Shown here: positions 1 through 14,328 of the stretch, piece after piece
Position numbering within the stretch: the first letter of the stretch is position 1
Layout: each line of letters starts with the position of its first letter
Assembly: GCA_015039315.1 (NCBI GenBank)
Contig: WIDE01000088.1
Coordinates: 62,001-126,000, forward strand
Direction: 5' to 3'
Length of the DNA stretch: 64,000 nucleotides
From: Clavulina sp. PMI_390
Lineage: Eukaryota > Basidiomycota > Agaricomycetes > Cantharellales > Hydnaceae
Notes under the pieces: generated by a model
Seen by the model: the letters and a program-made list of their open reading frames with translations, nothing else
Databases searched by the model: none
What the model was told of the DNA's origin: nothing
Position numbers and translations under genes: made by a program

Positions 1-1564
1 GTGTGTTGTCACCGACCATGGGCGGGTTCCAGCCGCTCGGTCTCCAGTTACCTCTTATCAACCGTGTAGTACATAGAGTGGCTAGTTACTATTTTGCAAT
101 CGCGGCGCACCGACTAACCTTGCTACTCGCTCACTGGTGCAAATCCTGTGTAGCGGATCCACAGGGGCGAGCGCAGAAACCCACCCCACCTTGAGGCGCT
201 GGACGCATACGTCGGCTGCCACGGCTCGAGATCGCGATACGGACAGGGTTCGATGGTCGTGATCTCTCAGGCCTTGTCTGCACCCGCATATAATTGCGAC
301 TGTCTGAGTCATGTTGCCGTAGAGCCTTCGAGAAGCTTTTCACTCGGCAACTGTAACTGATGTCCACACTAAACCAGAGCGATGAGTCTAACAACCTGGC
401 GGTTGTCGTGTGGGAGAGATGGAGCTTCCTTCCCCCCTTTTTCTCCATTTGTCCATAAAAAGTCATCATGCTCCCGGGCCCCCTTCTCCCTAAATAATGT
501 CGTCATTTTTTCTTTTTTGAGTTTCGGAAGGGCTGTAACTTGATTGCGCCCGCGGGCCCCCGTGGCCGGCTGATGCTTGTTCCTCACTTCGCAGGCTGTC
601 GGCGGCGCGGCGGTGAACCCTCTCGGGTTGAGTTTGGCAGGGACCTCTCGGTAGAACAAAATAGCACCTGTTTATGTAGAACTGCATTGCATGCATATTC
701 TGAATAAGGAACCAAACGCTCCGAATAGCCCCCTCTTCATCACTGCATTGAACATCCAACAAAAACCAATTTCCCGTCTCGACAAAGCAGGTCTGCGTGT
801 AAACCGAGGCGCAATTGGCCAGTCAGAAAGCTGTCTGTCAGGATCGGAAGCAATTACTCCGTGGATTGCCAATTTGCGATTGAGAGGTTATCAATTCGCT
901 TTTCACGGACCGCGTCCTCCCTTGTCAGGCATGATATGCACATCACAAAGAGCTGGACTACACGAGGATGATTAGATGCATTCATGGGAGGGTTTAGAAT
1001 TAACTTGGCAACACGTTCTCAACCGTCGAAATTCACTCTTTTGTTGTTGTATTCTAGCTCGACCTCCGTCAATTTCCGCTTGACTAGGATCAATTGCAAT
1101 ATTGTAAGAATTGATGGCGCGCAAGTGACGAAAGGCACCAGAGGGGCGGCGGTGGAGTGATGATAAGTTGCATATGGGGGAGCCGACAGCGGCAAGAGAC
1201 GAGAATGGAAAGGGGGTGACGACAAAGGAGGATAATGCCCAGAAAAGTGAGGAAACGAGGGATTAGCAATTTGACAGTAATAAAGCATAGTGAGACTACT
1301 ATGGTAGCTAGCTTGACACGAAAGGAAAGAGAGCAATATGACATCGACGGAAGATGAACGAAGAAGCTGTAAGCTCACGGTATTATTACAGAGAACGCAC
1401 AGGCTTTAACAGGGGGAATATTCGTATAGCGAATATTAGAGCATGGTTGGTTTCGCAGGGAGGGGGATAAGCAATAGGAAAGCGAATGAAAAGATAGCGA
1501 GGCATACACGAATAGCTGGGAAAAGCTTCAAGATGTTAAAGAGAAGAAAGGAAAGGGGAGGGGC
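1..1564. other. No gene recognised
   Basis: Only short overlapping open frames are present and none resembles a known family or carries convincing splice sites. The purine-rich stretch at about 1200-1560 lies just downstream of the GATA-factor stop codon and is probably its 3' untranslated region read from the other strand. I see nothing else here. Confidence 0.5.
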
Positions 1565-4500
1565 TCAATGATAGCTCGGGCGACGAATCTGGGGGCTGCC
1601 CATGGCAGATGCCAAGTGGCGGCCATCATCGGCAGGCTGGATGTGCACGGTCGCACTCATGCCCATGCCCATCATCCCTCCAGAGGCAGATAGCGGGCCG
1701 CCAAGGGTGGTCGTAGTGGGGGGTGGGATGAGGATGATGTCCTCGCCCGTGTTTTCCCCTTTGGACGATTTGGCCTTTGCTTCGGCAGCACTCCGTTTAC
1801 GTAGGACCTTTGCCCATACCAATCCGCAAGCATTACAGAGTGTGCGTGGACCTGGATGAAATGAAGGAATTGGATGAAGAACAAAGGGTGGAAGAGTTGA
1901 ATAGTGGAGAAGAATAATAATAAGACGTCAGTTCAGCTGGTTCATTTCCGCGAATATGAAGAATAGTAGTGGAAATTATGAAGGCGCGGGCGCTATGCAG
2001 ATCCCCTTCAAGAAGACACAGAGAAGGCAGGAAGAAAGGGTGTAGTTGATTCATGAAGCTCGCTCGCGTGAGCGCATAATAAAAAGAGGAGGAGAAATGA
2101 AGGAATGGATCCGAGTTGTAAGGGGATCGCCCCTTCGCCGCTTGCATGTGCTTTGCGTCACGGCCGATGGAAAGACGAATTCAAGTGCGCGTAGCTCGGC
2201 GAAACGAGTGCAGAGGAATCGCCGCGTGAGAAAACACACAGCAGCCCAAAAGCCCAAAAAGAGCAGGTGTAGACGAAAAGCACTGGAAGAGGAGAACGAG
2301 GCGAAAAAGGGAACGTACCCATAGGACCCTTCCTCCATTCCGGCGTCGAAGTACTGCCACAGCTGAGACATTTCTGGAGCATGCGGCGCTGCAGGTTTTT
2401 AATAATGAAAAGGCAGAAAGCACCCGGAAATGAAAATAGAGAAGAAGCAAGGGGAGAGATGATGTCAGCGAAGAAGCTCGAGCGAAGGAGAGACAGGCCC
2501 AGTTGAAGGGGAGGCACTGCTAGTTTAGAAGGAGGCGGCCGCAACGCACCCGTTTGGTCCGCAATATTGGCTGTGAGTCAGCCTGAGCTTGCGCAGTGCT
2601 ACTCAATCCAGACCCCATACCCCCCGTGATTACGCCACCTCCTGCACCCCCACTCCCTGGGCTCCCGGCCTGGGATAAGCCCCCGTGTCCCAGCTCAGGG
2701 CTCAGGCTCGGGTTCGAGCTTGCATAGCCATGGCTGTTGGAGTGGGAGAGCTTGACAAACACTTCGTCGCTCGCCGGGCTGACGCGCACGTTGGGGTCGA
2801 GCGTCTGTAAGCCTGACACGGCAGTGGAGACCAGTTCAGTCAGGACTGAGGGGCTGTATTGTGAGCGCGTGCGGGAATCCTCCCATCCAGCGGGGGTGGG
2901 GAGCCCGGACAAAATCTGTTCGTACGACCGCAGAAGCTATAGACGCCAATGGGAAGAGGGGTGGACAATCGTCGTGATGAGGGGGGAGGAGAAGCGGGCG
3001 AGCGTTAATCCAGTGAGCACCCGAGAATTGAATGTGGCATGTGTTGGGTTGTTCGTCGAGGTTGGGACGATCGCCATGGGATTGTACAGGGGGGGAGTTG
3101 TAAAATGGGAATTACCGTGGAGCGAAATTCCAGGGAATGTGTGGGGACGCATGCAATGCAATGCAAGGAATGATCCGTTGTCGCGTTAGTACCCTTCTAA
3201 TCAAGTCGGACAGTAGAGCAGAACAAAAAAGTGAAATGCCGATGTGAAAGGGAAGGAGGGGGATAATAGTACCATGGTTTCGGGAAGGAAGGAGAACAAA
3301 GGTGAATAGGACCAAACCAAAGCCGACACGGAAACCCACCCCACCGCACCACAGGCTAGCGGTGATCAAGGTGAATAGTCGGATGGAAGAAGGGGGGGAG
3401 GGAAATTAGAGAGCGTCGCTCTCTTTGAAGAGAGGGGGGCTAGACCTCAGTGGAGCATAACCAGAGGCATCGCTTTGGATATGAATAAATTGCGAACAAA
3501 AACGAGGCGCTCTCGCAGGACAGAGGCGGGCAGGGACCTTGGCGACAAGGTTGATCGAGGTATCGGGGCCTGAACGCTTATCATCCATCCATCCATCCAT
3601 CCATCAGCAAGGATGGAAGCACACCTCTTAAATCATGCGCCTGGTCCTTTTCCCCCGCATGGCCTCGCGCGCGCTGCTTTGCTCAAAATAGCAACTGCGT
3701 TCTGCTCGCGATCGAAGACCAACGAGCAAATGAAGATGAAGAAGAAGAAGAAAGAGGGGAACAAAGTAACGCCCGCCAAATATAGAAAGAAAGAAAAATA
3801 ATAGGTAAAAAAAATTGTATGCTGACCTGACTGTAATCGGCTTTGGGCCGTTGAGGCTGGGGTGCAACAGTTTCGCCACCGGGCCCTCCCGGTGCCCCCG
3901 AAACGCCTGCAGGCGAAGCATATGCGAGGCCAGAAGAGGTCACGTTCGTACTGATATTTGCATTCGAGCTAGGATTGGATGCATTCGTCGAATCGTTCCC
4001 TGCATCGGGATGCTGCGGTGCGGCATAGCCCTCGCTTCCATTGCTGCTGCTCCCATGCGATGGACCGTGCTGATGATGGTTATGATGATGAGCGCTTCCA
4101 GTGCTGCTGCTGTTGTTGTTGGCGCCATATTCGGGAGCCACAGGCCCGGGACCGGGATTTGACGTTGATGGCGACTGCTGCTGGTGCTGTTGGTGGTGCT
4201 GCTCATAGGGTGATGATCGGGACGCCGCCATGGTGCGCGGGGAAGACTTGTCGGTGAGGGACGAGGGCCCCATTCCCGCACCAGCATAAGAAGAAGACGA
4301 AGAAGCCCCGGCGAGTCCAGCATGATGCTGCTGGCTAGGGTTGTGAGAGGAAGAAGCTGGCGAAGCAGACGAGGATGCCGAGGGATAATGATGGTGATAG
4401 GAGGATTCGTATTGCCGTGTCGAATCGTATGCTGGAGTATACCGAGCATAGTGCGCATGGGAGTGGGAATGGGAAGAATGTGCTGCTGGGTGCGGGTGTG

Positions 4501-5116
4501 CAGGGTTCAAGGGGCTGTCGATCGGCGACGAAAGCGCATGCGCTTGGTCTCCAGAAGCAGCAGTACCAGTCGAGTGGGAGGCTGGGCCTTGCTGCTGCTG
4601 GTGAGAGAGGTATGGTGTAGTGTGATGAGATGCGCGCTCGTGGGGGAGATACGGGCTGCTCTCGGGGGGCGGGTGCGGATGCGGCGGCGGCGCATGGACA
4701 TGATAGGCGGCCTGTGTCGGGCGCGTCGGCTGAGAAGGAGAATAACCTCCGCCTGGTGCTCCTGCAGCTGCTGGGGTGGATGTGGATGCAGATGCAGAGT
4801 AGTTGTAAGAGTCGTAGCTCGACGACGACGACGACGCGATGTGGTGGGCTCCCCCCGTCGGACCAGATGGCATAGCACCCCAAGACGACGATGAGTGCGG
4901 GGCGGTGGAGTGGTAGGGGGAAGAGGACGAGCTGGAGAGCAGAGGGGCTGCTGCTGGATGAGTGGATGATGAGGAGAACGAATGGTACAGTGTCGGTCCC
5001 GCCGGGTCAGGGCCTTGCCCATTTCGGCCCTCGTTGAAGTGGTAACCACTGCCGCGGCGCGCCCATTCGGAGTGGGGAAACGCGTCCGGGAGGGCAGAAG
5101 CGACAGAGGACGACAT
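1565..5116 (-). CDS. GATA-type zinc-finger transcription factor
   Basis: Proposed structure complement(join(1565..1851,2319..2388,2550..2936,3827..5116)), 677 residues, all junctions in frame with GT-AG ends. The first exon is a long low-complexity region rich in Ser, His, Pro and Gln, usual for fungal activation domains. The zinc finger spans exons 3 and 4: CLSCG...TPEWRKGPMG from exon 3 joins PRTLCNACGLVWAK from exon 4, giving Cys-X2-Cys-X18-Cys-X2-Cys. An X18 loop is the class found in the WC-1/WC-2 photoreceptor partners and some other fungal regulators, not the X17 loop of AreA-type nitrogen factors. A basic stretch (KVLRKRSAAEAKAKSSK) follows and is a likely nuclear signal. No PAS domain is visible, so WC-2 identity is not supported. 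The intron between exons 1 and 2 would be 890 bp, very long for this genome; a small unrecognised exon may lie in it. Family assignment is sure; biological role is unknown. Confidence 0.85.
2937..3826 (-). other. Unusually long intron of the GATA gene
   Basis: An 890-bp gap separates the exon ending at 3827 (donor GTCAGC) from the exon starting at 2936 (acceptor CTATAG). All other introns measured in this window are far shorter. The gap holds a CATC tetranucleotide run at about 3582-3604. No coding exon was recognised, but a missed short exon or an internal promoter is possible. Confidence 0.5.
3582..3604. repeat. (CATC)n microsatellite
   Basis: About six tandem copies of the tetranucleotide catc, inside the long intron of the GATA gene. 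Confidence 0.9.
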
Positions 5117-6094
5117 CCGAAGAGGTGCTCTCGAGGTTCAAAAAAATTTAAAGATGATGAACGTCAAGTTGGACAAGAGAAGACGAAGAAGCAAACGCAA
5201 ATGGCCTGGATGAAAGTTGAGGGGCGTGCGAGGAGGCGCAAGGAAAAGAAGAAAGATTGTCGATTGGGTCGCACTTAATATTGCTCCCCCTCTGATGCAT
5301 TTTCTTTTTCGAATGTATTCTTCTTCGTCTTTCATATTGCTATACATCCCGTCTAATCAACAGCTTCCTGGCCCATACAATTCCCCACCTTTGACAAGCT
5401 CGTCGGTTTGTCGCACACCTATTGAAAAGGCTGGTCGGTGTCACTCTGCCCCTCCCCTCCCTCCACCCATAATAACAATCACCACGCAATCAATCCCAAG
5501 AGAAATGAAAGAATTAAAATGGACGAGGGTACGGCCCGACCTTCTGATTATTCAAGTGGGTTTAGGTCAATCGGCTCCTCCTCCTTTATTTTTTCCAATC
5601 AGCCTAATAATTCGAGTCACAGCTTTCCCCCCTTCCCCCTTTTGCGGCTCACACAAGCGCGCACACAATAGACGGGGCACGGAAACGGATAAGAAAATAA
5701 ATAATTGAATAAATCAAACAATGGAGACCAGAGGGAGAGCGCTGATACATGCAATTTATCCCTCTCCCCCGTCGCCCCGCACTACCGGTCAAAACACAAA
5801 ACATCTTTGCACAGATTTGAATCGCAAGGCCTTGCAAGGCCGACCCAGTCGCCCAACTTCCGCGCGCCTCCTCGACCACTCCCCCGCAGGGATTCGGGCA
5901 CGTCCACACCGTGATAACGAAATGTATAAAAAGGAAAGAGACTCTCTCTCGCTCCCTCGCCACTCCATTCACTTCAAAGCCCAGGCCCAGGGACGAACAA
6001 TGTACGAAATGCAATGTAATGATGAGCACAGAAATGCAATAGATACAATACCTCGGGTGTGGTGGCTCTGTTACGCTGGGAAGTTCTTCCTGGA

Positions 6095-6114
6095 GTGTGC
6101 GTGCGCGCGCGCGC
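6095..6114. repeat. Alternating purine-pyrimidine run
   Basis: A tgtgcgtgcgcgcgcgcgc-type stretch of alternating purines and pyrimidines followed by a T run. Such sequence can adopt Z-DNA in principle; no function can be assigned from sequence. Confidence 0.7.
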
Positions 6115-6255
6115 TTTTTTGCTGTTGGAGGAGTTGCTGGCTGACGGGTGGCCCAGGGCGGCGGAAGGAACGAGAGCGACCGCGAGAGTTTCAATCAATG
6201 ATCAGCACGACAGAAACAGAATTGGTACCGTTGGTCGTACGTAGTATGTAGTCAC

Positions 6256-6286
6256 ATACATACATACACATATATATTATATATCT
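6256..6286. repeat. TACA/TA microsatellite
   Basis: Tandem tacatacatac followed by tatatattatatat. A simple repeat in intergenic DNA. Confidence 0.8.
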
Positions 6287-7831
6287 ATACAGGTGGCACC
6301 TCCAAGCCCTCGTCTTTGGTGGCTGTTGATCATGAACGAAGCCGTGATCGGGGGCAACCCTTGATGCGAACACCTGGTCAGCCCCCCCAACTATCGTCTG
6401 ATAACGGCGCAACGGTACTATTATGATAACGGTTCACGGGGGCCAAGGATGGGCCACCACCTGATGATGATGATGCGATGAGGGGGTGATGATCGATGCT
6501 CTTTCCCCTTCTGGTAGGGTTAGGCTCTGGGGGGGCGCGCAACAATTCATCTTACAAAAAATTCATTCAAAATGACCTGATGTCCCTTAGCTCATTTCCC
6601 GAAACCCCACCGGAATGCAATGCAAAACTGCGACATCAATAATAACAATAATAATGCAACCAGAGAGGGGAGAGCAGCAGCGCTCAACTGATTTGAGTAA
6701 GGGAAGGGAGGGCCTGAGGTTCTGAAACCTGATGTCCCCATCCATTCACCAGCCCCCCCTTCCCTATTCAAACCTCATAAATTGCAATGCAGTTTTGCAA
6801 CGCATTCTCTCGCTCCCCTTGTCGGAGATGAAGCCACCACGGCGGTATGGCCGTGGGTTGAATGGAAACTCGGGAGGCGCATTGCTCGTTGTGTGTGTGA
6901 CCACGTGGGGAGGGTGTATTGTAAGAAAACCGACCTAATGATTCACGGCTCACCAACGTTTGGAGTCTGACAGGGGCAAAGGCAAAAAGGAGAGTTCCGA
7001 AACCGGGGAACCTAAACTTTGGGTGTTTTGGGAAGGATCACGATCATCATGTGTCGACGCGCAGTTCGTGGAATTCACCGGAAGCCGGAGGCACTAATCG
7101 GTAGACAGCATGCAGTCCAAAGCAAGAGTCTCCCTGCACGCAATCCAAACACGGTGTATCAACTTCGGCTACTGGGTCAGCTTAAAAAAGAAACCTGGCT
7201 TGAACACATGCACGGATTAACCCATCGTGCTGTCAGGATCGGAGGGTAGGTGTGAATTGCAGGGATTTTCTGTTTGGATCAAGCACACACAGCTGAGCCA
7301 ATTTGAAGTGGGAGTGAAGGGGAGGTATGCGAGGTGATGAATAGGGAGTGCAGGGTTGTATGCTGGTGGTAAAGAATGAACTTATTGATGGAGATATATG
7401 TGGCGGTGGGGGGAAACGAGGAGAGGGAGCGAGATGATACGAAGGGTAGGGACGGTATGGGGGCATGAGGGAATTAATGAGGATGGACGGAAGGGTGGAT
7501 TGGTTTGATAAGAAACGAGATGCAGACGATGAGATGAATGATGACGAGAGAATGTGGGGGGCGGGGGTGATGAGGACAATCATGAAGCAGGAAATCATAG
7601 GAACGAATGCCCAGCGGTCCACGTAATGATGGGGATTGCCAAGGCAAAAGAAGAAGAAAGGGGATTCCATAGAAGGAGAACAAAGGTGAAAGGAAAAGAT
7701 CATAGAAAGAGAGAACAAAGAGAAATGTAAGATGAGTGCGGGTAATGCATGATGGGCAAAGTCATGCCGTCGATGCATACGACCTCTATGAGCCACGAGA
7801 TGTGGAAGAGGTGGCATCGAGTAGTCACCGA

Positions 7832-10539
7832 TCATCCGGCGCCATGGTCACCTCCAACAGCAGCTTGAAGGGCCATCGCAGTCCCCGAACGCACTAGTCC
7901 AGGGCCAACATCGGCGCCCGACATCTGAGCAGTCTCATAAGGCGGATCGACCCCATCATCATCGTACCCGCCTTCCTCCTCAGTCTCGCCCTGGTCCTCA
8001 CCCTCGCCATCCTCCACATAGTCACCCTCTTCACCCTCATCGTCATCATCGCCTCCACTTCCACCAGCGCCACTGCTCGGGGCTACTCCACTAGCCGCCC
8101 TAGCTGCTCTCTCCCTCGCTCGGCGCCTCCTACGCAAGATCTTCTTTCGCTGCCTTAGTGCCCGTCGGAACGATGCTTCACCTCCAAAGAACAGATCGTA
8201 TTCGCAGAAGGAGCAGATCCACTCGTCAGGGATGACAACGACACTATCGGCACCATTAGTATTGGTTGGGGGGTAGTACGAGTGCTGGGGCTGAGGACCC
8301 GACTTGCGCCGACCACCATTTGCCTGCTGCTGTGCGTGATACGAAGGAGCAGTACCGCCCAAAGAAGACGATCGTGAACCAAGCTCCGCAGTAAGGAAGC
8401 GATACGGCGCAGGACCAAGGAATTGCAGTGCCGCCTGCGTAGCACTCATGGTGACAGGTGGAGGCCCTGCATTCGGCAGGCGCGACGGAACATAATTCCT
8501 CAAATGATGTGGATTCGATGCATTCGCTAGGGCAGAGCGCTTTTTCTTCTTCGCCTTGCCGCCTCCGCGAGCATTTCCACCGCCAGTGCCCGTAGCAGCG
8601 GGGGCAGATCCGTTCGTGTCGACGCCACCAGTATTAGGCCCACTACCAGCCTGCTGATGCGCACCCTGTTGCTGCTGGTGATGGCTACCGCCACCTGCCG
8701 CACCCTTTCGATAATGTGGATCAGCAGCTCCCCGCATACGCTGCGATTTAGCACCGCCGCCAGCGCTCATACTCGCAGCTGTTTTGGACAGTGCTTCGCT
8801 GTTGGCCGCGGCCGCTTCCCGAGCAGCTTGGGCAGCGGCAGCGGCCTGGCGGTCCAGTTCAGTCTGGAAGCGGTTGATCAGGTCCGATACCTCTGCTCGC
8901 GTCGCGATGAAACGGTCCGTAGCTAGAACAGCATTGTAGAGCAGGTTGGTGCAAAATGTAGAGGGTGTTGGTGGCAGATAGGTCGGTGAATGAAGGATAT
9001 CATGCAATCGACGGCGATTGGAAACGGGAGGAATTGAGGAAGAAAGAGAGACGATGATGAGCCTCCAACGAGTTCGACGAAATTCCTACCCAAATAGAGT
9101 AACATAGAGAGATCAATAAACTCACTATCAGCGAGACATTCAAACGTGAATAGCATGTCGCCCCATAACGCCACTCGTGGCCAGTCAGGGCCCACATCTT
9201 CCTCGTCGTCCTCGTTCTTTTCCACCCGCTTGCGCCTCCACGCACCCGCCAAAACCTGGCGCTGACGCTGGTACAGGCGCTGATTTTCGCGGTTTTCTCG
9301 TTGGCGTCGTCGATGCATCCTCAGCTGGACGCTTGTCGCGGGGCGATACCACGACAACTTGCTCGAGAGAGCCTGATCGAGGACGAGCGCCTCCGCGTTT
9401 GGAGGGAGCGAATTGACGACGGCAAGAACCTGTCTCTTGCGACTCTTGAGCATCTCCTTATGCTTGAGCCCCGTCATCGTGGCGGGGCTCGTGCGATAGC
9501 GGCGATGAGCTCCGCTATATCCATGAGGCGCATCAGGGTGGGCATCAGAGCCACCAGTAGTGTTATTATTATTGTTGCTCATGAGCCCATCGAGGCCCAT
9601 GCCAAATCCAAGGCCGAGGCCATTGGAAAAACTCAAGCCGAGCGCGCCTTCTTCACCAGTCATCGCAGTACCCGATAGATCATCAAATTGCGCTCCGCCA
9701 AACATGCTGATGTGGGCTGCGGGGACTTTACGCTTTTTCGTGTTGCCTGGCTGCTGGAGATGATCGACATAATCGCCATCGGCATTGTGATCGTCATCAT
9801 CTTCATTGGCACCTCCTCCGCCATTGGTGACACTGCTCGTGACTGTACTAGCGCCATTTCCGCGCAACGCAGCCATGAATAGTTCGTGTTGCTGTTGAAG
9901 GGGCGCAAGGTTGGGCGTTCCAGCAAAGCGCGATATCGTAGATGGCAAATTTGGATTGGCATGCTGGGTAGCAAGGGATCCAACAGCTGCAGCATCAGCG
10001 ATCTGACCAGCTGCTCCCGTACCCGTGCTTGACACCGCAGCCTGGAGTTGATTATCCACAGTAGTGCCGGGAAGATTGAGCGAGGACGCAAACTGTTGAT
10101 AGTATGCAATGATATCTGGATGGAGCAGATCGAAATTGGATGATGCCGACGACGCGGAAGCAGATAGCCCTCCCGAATTGGTGGCAGTTGCAGCAGCAGC
10201 AGCGGCCGCGGCAGCCAAAATATCATAAGCACCTGAAGCCTGCTGCTGGTTTTGTTGTTGCTGATCAAGATTGACACTGCTTCCATTACTAGTGGCGGTG
10301 GCATTGGCCCCAGCGACGAAAGCAGCGTACGCGGCCGCCAGCTCAGCAGCAGACTCCACGTCCGATGTCCGTCGCCGCTTGGGCAAAGGCTTTACTCTCC
10401 TTTGGATCTGCTGCGTTTGCATTTGCGTCGTTTGCATCGTCATCGTAGGTGTCGTAGCATACTCAGGATTATTGACATTGACATTAGGCTGGGGCGGAGG
10501 ACTGGCACTCGTTCCGCCTGGACCGTCCGCCATGCTCAT
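7832..10539 (-). CDS. Conserved fungal protein of unknown function with a CxxC motif
   Basis: Best model complement(join(7832..8922,9090..10539)), 846 residues. The N-terminal half is Gln-, Ala- and Ser-rich with a basic patch (RRVKPLPKRRRTSD). A conserved-looking core follows: a basic helical stretch (KEMLKSRKRQVLAVVNSLPP), an Arg-rich stretch, the segment ALWGDMLFTFECLADSEF and, after the intron, ATDRFIATRAEVSDLINRF. Near the C-terminus DEWICSFCEYDLFFG carries a single Cys-X2-Cys pair before a strongly basic helix (RKKILRRRRRARERAA), then an acidic Asp/Glu-rich tail. I do not recognise a named family. Nuclear location is a guess from the basic patches. The intron is a choice between donor GTAGGA at 9089 (used here, 167 bp) and GTGAGT at 9125 (203 bp); both restore frame with the acceptor at 8923. 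Confidence 0.7.
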
Positions 10540-11881
10540 CGACGGTCGAAAGAACGGCTAAATTACCCAGCGGAAGTCTATGAATCAATCCTGATCGATT
10601 GTAGAATGAAAAGGATGGAAATTAGATGGAATAAGGTCAGTACAGGTGGCCATTGCCCCTTGGATGTACTGGTGCGATCTTAGATGATAGGAGGGATATC
10701 ATACGTGTGCGATATGGGTATGAAAGCTCCAAAATAAGGATCCAATTCCACCGAAGAAAGCGAAGAAAAGAGATTGAGATTTTAGTGTTGCCAGCAGAAA
10801 GAGGTGTGGCGGTCGACGTGCAAGCGCCCTCGTTGTATCCTGGTTTGTCAGTGTCACGGTGGCGCCTGGACCCGCCCGATGCTTCTCATTCAGGGTCTAT
10901 TCTGAGGTCAGCAAAAAGCAATATGGATTGGTTCCCTAACAGGCAGCCGGCGCTTAGGACTCAGTGGGGGCAAGGGACAGTTTTCGAGAAATTTCGGTTC
11001 GGGCTCCGGTTCGGGACAAGTCAAGTGGAAAAGAAATCTAGAGAGAATCTTTGTCTATACAAGTGCCAATGCTCGGTATGCTAGTACTACACGCTCGTGA
11101 GTCGTTGAAAGCGTAGAATATGACAAACAGAAAAGAAAAAAAAAACAGCAGCAGTCGAATGTAAGGAATCAAATCGAATCCCCAGATCTAAAGTCTATAG
11201 TGTGGAGATAATGACATCAGAGCCAGGGGATAGGGGTACTACTACTGCAAGTAAGATAGGGATATCTGGATCGTGGATCATGCACGGTAGGTATGCATCA
11301 GCAACATAAAAAAAGAAAACAGAACGAACAAAATATGTCCGTCGTTTTTGGAGGGGGAATAAGATGAACGACCTGATAGTCGAATATACTAATAGTGCGA
11401 TGGTGGTGCTGCAAAGGCCTCGTCTGTTCGGCCAAAAAAGTCTACGATGCATATGAAGAGTGATTGGGGAATTGGGGATTGGGGATGATGTAAAGTAGTA
11501 TGAAGTCATGGACGAGAAATAAGGTAAGCAATATACCGCACGATTAGAATGTTGATGACGATCATGACGATGCTGGGATGTTGATGATGCGAGCGACAAT
11601 GATGATCAAATGCATGGAGGGATGAGTCGTGAGCCAGATAGACCAGAATGAATCCAACAAGAACAAGAATACGAGCGCGTGGTGAAATGGGCACGGTGAG
11701 CACAGACAATGCGACAGACAGCATAACAAGAGAGTAGCCGGAGAACAGACAGGAGAACGAAAGAGCCTGCGAGACATCAAGATGGAAGTCTCATGTCAGG
11801 CAGAAGAGGGAGGGCATATTGGCATAGGGGCATAGGTCGGGGACAGCGAGCCACAAGTGGGCAGAGCCCAGGGTAGTCAAA
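10540..11881. other. Intergenic region upstream of the unknown-function gene
   Basis: No coding sequence was recognised between the start codon at 10539 and the DED1 stop at 11882. The part nearest 11882 is probably DED1 3' untranslated sequence. The rest should hold the promoter of the gene at 7832-10539. Confidence 0.5.
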
Positions 11882-14093
<2,212 letters not shown>

Positions 14094-14328
14094 GATGTGT
14101 AAGGAAAAAAGAGAGCTCGACTCGGAAGATGCCGCGCGCTAATATACCCTCCGGGACCGGAGATCGACTCAGAGTGGTAAAATCAAGAAAAATCGATAGA
14201 ATTCTGAAATATACTAAGATCGGCAGTATGGATAGAGAAGAGAAAGAATTTAAAGAAGGTGTGGTTGAACTGATAATAACGTATGAAGAAAAAAAGGATC
14301 CCAAACTCCCAGAGCAAAAAGCTGACAA

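Larger units (their letters stand above)
5117..7831. other. Gene-free stretch between GATA factor and next gene
   Basis: This 2.7-kb region lies upstream of the GATA-factor start and downstream of the stop at 7832. Open frames are short and unrecognisable. It contains pyrimidine-rich stretches on one strand (about 5280-5680 and 7250-7740), an alternating GC/TG run near 6095-6114, a TACA/TATA run near 6256-6286 and a pair of short repeats near 6576-6810. It probably holds the GATA-gene promoter and the 3' untranslated region of the neighbour. Confidence 0.5.

Noticed and set aside
1565..5116. WC-2 photoreceptor partner
   Set aside because: The zinc finger is the right X18 class, but no PAS domain was seen in the exons.
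3628..5278. Several His/Ser/Arg-rich open frames on both strands
   Set aside because: All overlap the low-complexity first exon of the GATA factor, whose frame continues through proper splice sites into the zinc finger.
7233..7835. 200-residue hydrophobic open frame on the minus strand
   Set aside because: It is pyrimidine-rich sequence downstream of a stop codon, has no signal or domain and fits a 3' untranslated region.
8923..9125. Frameshift mutation in the unknown-function gene
   Set aside because: An intron with a fair donor (9089 or 9125) and a good pyrimidine-tract acceptor (8923) restores frame, so no break is needed.
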